In this document: one piece after another, positions 5,195 through 5,359 of the stretch
Layout of the letters: each line of letters begins with the position of its first letter
Position numbering within the stretch: the stretch's first letter is position 1
Origin: Candidatus Kerfeldbacteria bacterium RIFOXYC2_FULL_38_9
GTDB taxonomy: Bacteria; Patescibacteriota; Patescibacteriia; UBA9570; XYC2-FULL-38-9
Direction: 5' to 3'
Assembly (NCBI GenBank): GCA_001818355.1
Contig: MHKJ01000024.1
Coordinates: 1 to 5,359, forward strand
DNA: 5,359 nucleotides
Translations under genes and position numbers: made by a program
The notes under the pieces: generated by a model
Told to the model about the DNA's origin: nothing
The model's input: the letters and a program-made list of their open reading frames with translations, nothing else
Databases searched by the model: none

Positions 5195-5359
5195 AAAAGA
5201 CCTTGTTGTTGTGGTTGAAATTTTTTACGCTCTTTTTCCGTAAACACTTTAATGGTGCCAAAAACTCCGTCATATCCCGGATCAATATGTAACTTTCCTG
5301 CTCTAACTCGCATAATCGCCTCAGCTACTATTGGTTCTGCTGTTTTTTTTAATTCTTCT
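5191..5359 (-). CDS. C-terminus of an EndoQ/PHP-type DNA repair endonuclease (partial) with a clamp-binding-like tail
   Basis: The minus strand is open from the right edge to a TAA at 5193-5191 and encodes 55 residues. The stretch AEAIMRVRAGKLHIDPGYDG, followed by VFGTIKVF, matches what I remember as the C-terminal part of the EndoQ family, PHP-domain proteins often mislabelled 'UvrD helicase'. EndoQ enzymes cut DNA at the 5' side of deaminated bases such as uracil and hypoxanthine. The last residues, QQQGLF, fit the bacterial sliding-clamp pentapeptide QxxLF, which suggests tethering to the beta clamp; this is inference. The catalytic PHP domain lies outside the window, so the assignment rests on the tail only. 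The gene converges on the plus-strand gene, and the two TAA stops overlap in the palindrome TTAA at 5191-5194. Confidence 0.7.
   Translation of the reverse strand, partial: EELKKTAEPIVAEAIMRVRAGKLHIDPGYDGVFGTIKVFTEKERKKFQPQQQGLF

Overview
This AT-rich window looks like a piece of a small bacterial genome, most likely from the Candidate Phyla Radiation (Patescibacteria). That placement is an inference. It rests on a giant multi-ribbon cysteine protein of a kind I associate with those genomes, weak or absent Shine-Dalgarno sequences before most minus-strand genes, a tRNA without an encoded CCA end, and many orphan hypothetical genes. No 16S rRNA or ribosomal protein gene is present to settle it. 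The standard genetic code works throughout (TAA and TAG stops; no in-frame TGA is needed as sense).

Layout, left to right. The minus strand carries: the N-terminus of a membrane-anchored protein (1-95, runs off the left edge); a 160-aa conserved protein with CC and CxxC motifs (124-606); a 554-aa protein with 43 cysteines, built as two matching zinc-ribbon modules around a Cys-rich repeat core (653-2317); and a Fic-domain protein with an N-terminal winged-helix domain, an N-terminal-type inhibitory motif and a glutamine in place of the catalytic histidine (2382-3419). Next come a short control region with four copies of an 11-bp element in two equally spaced pairs, a frameshifted small gene (3529-3820) and tRNA-Ser(CGA) (3839-3927). 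After a divergent intergenic region, the plus strand carries a 387-aa protein with a nucleotidyltransferase-like core (4031-5194). Its stop codon overlaps tail-to-tail with the C-terminus of an EndoQ/PHP-type nuclease on the minus strand (5191-5359, runs off the right edge).

The minus-strand genes from fic leftward are spaced 28-64 bp apart and could be co-transcribed, but no terminator or strong promoter proves or excludes this. I see no convincing multi-gene defence system. The most distinctive items are the symmetric cysteine protein, the Fic protein with its presumed autoregulatory operator array, and the broken reading frame beside the tRNA. No gene-free stretch exceeds 300 bases.
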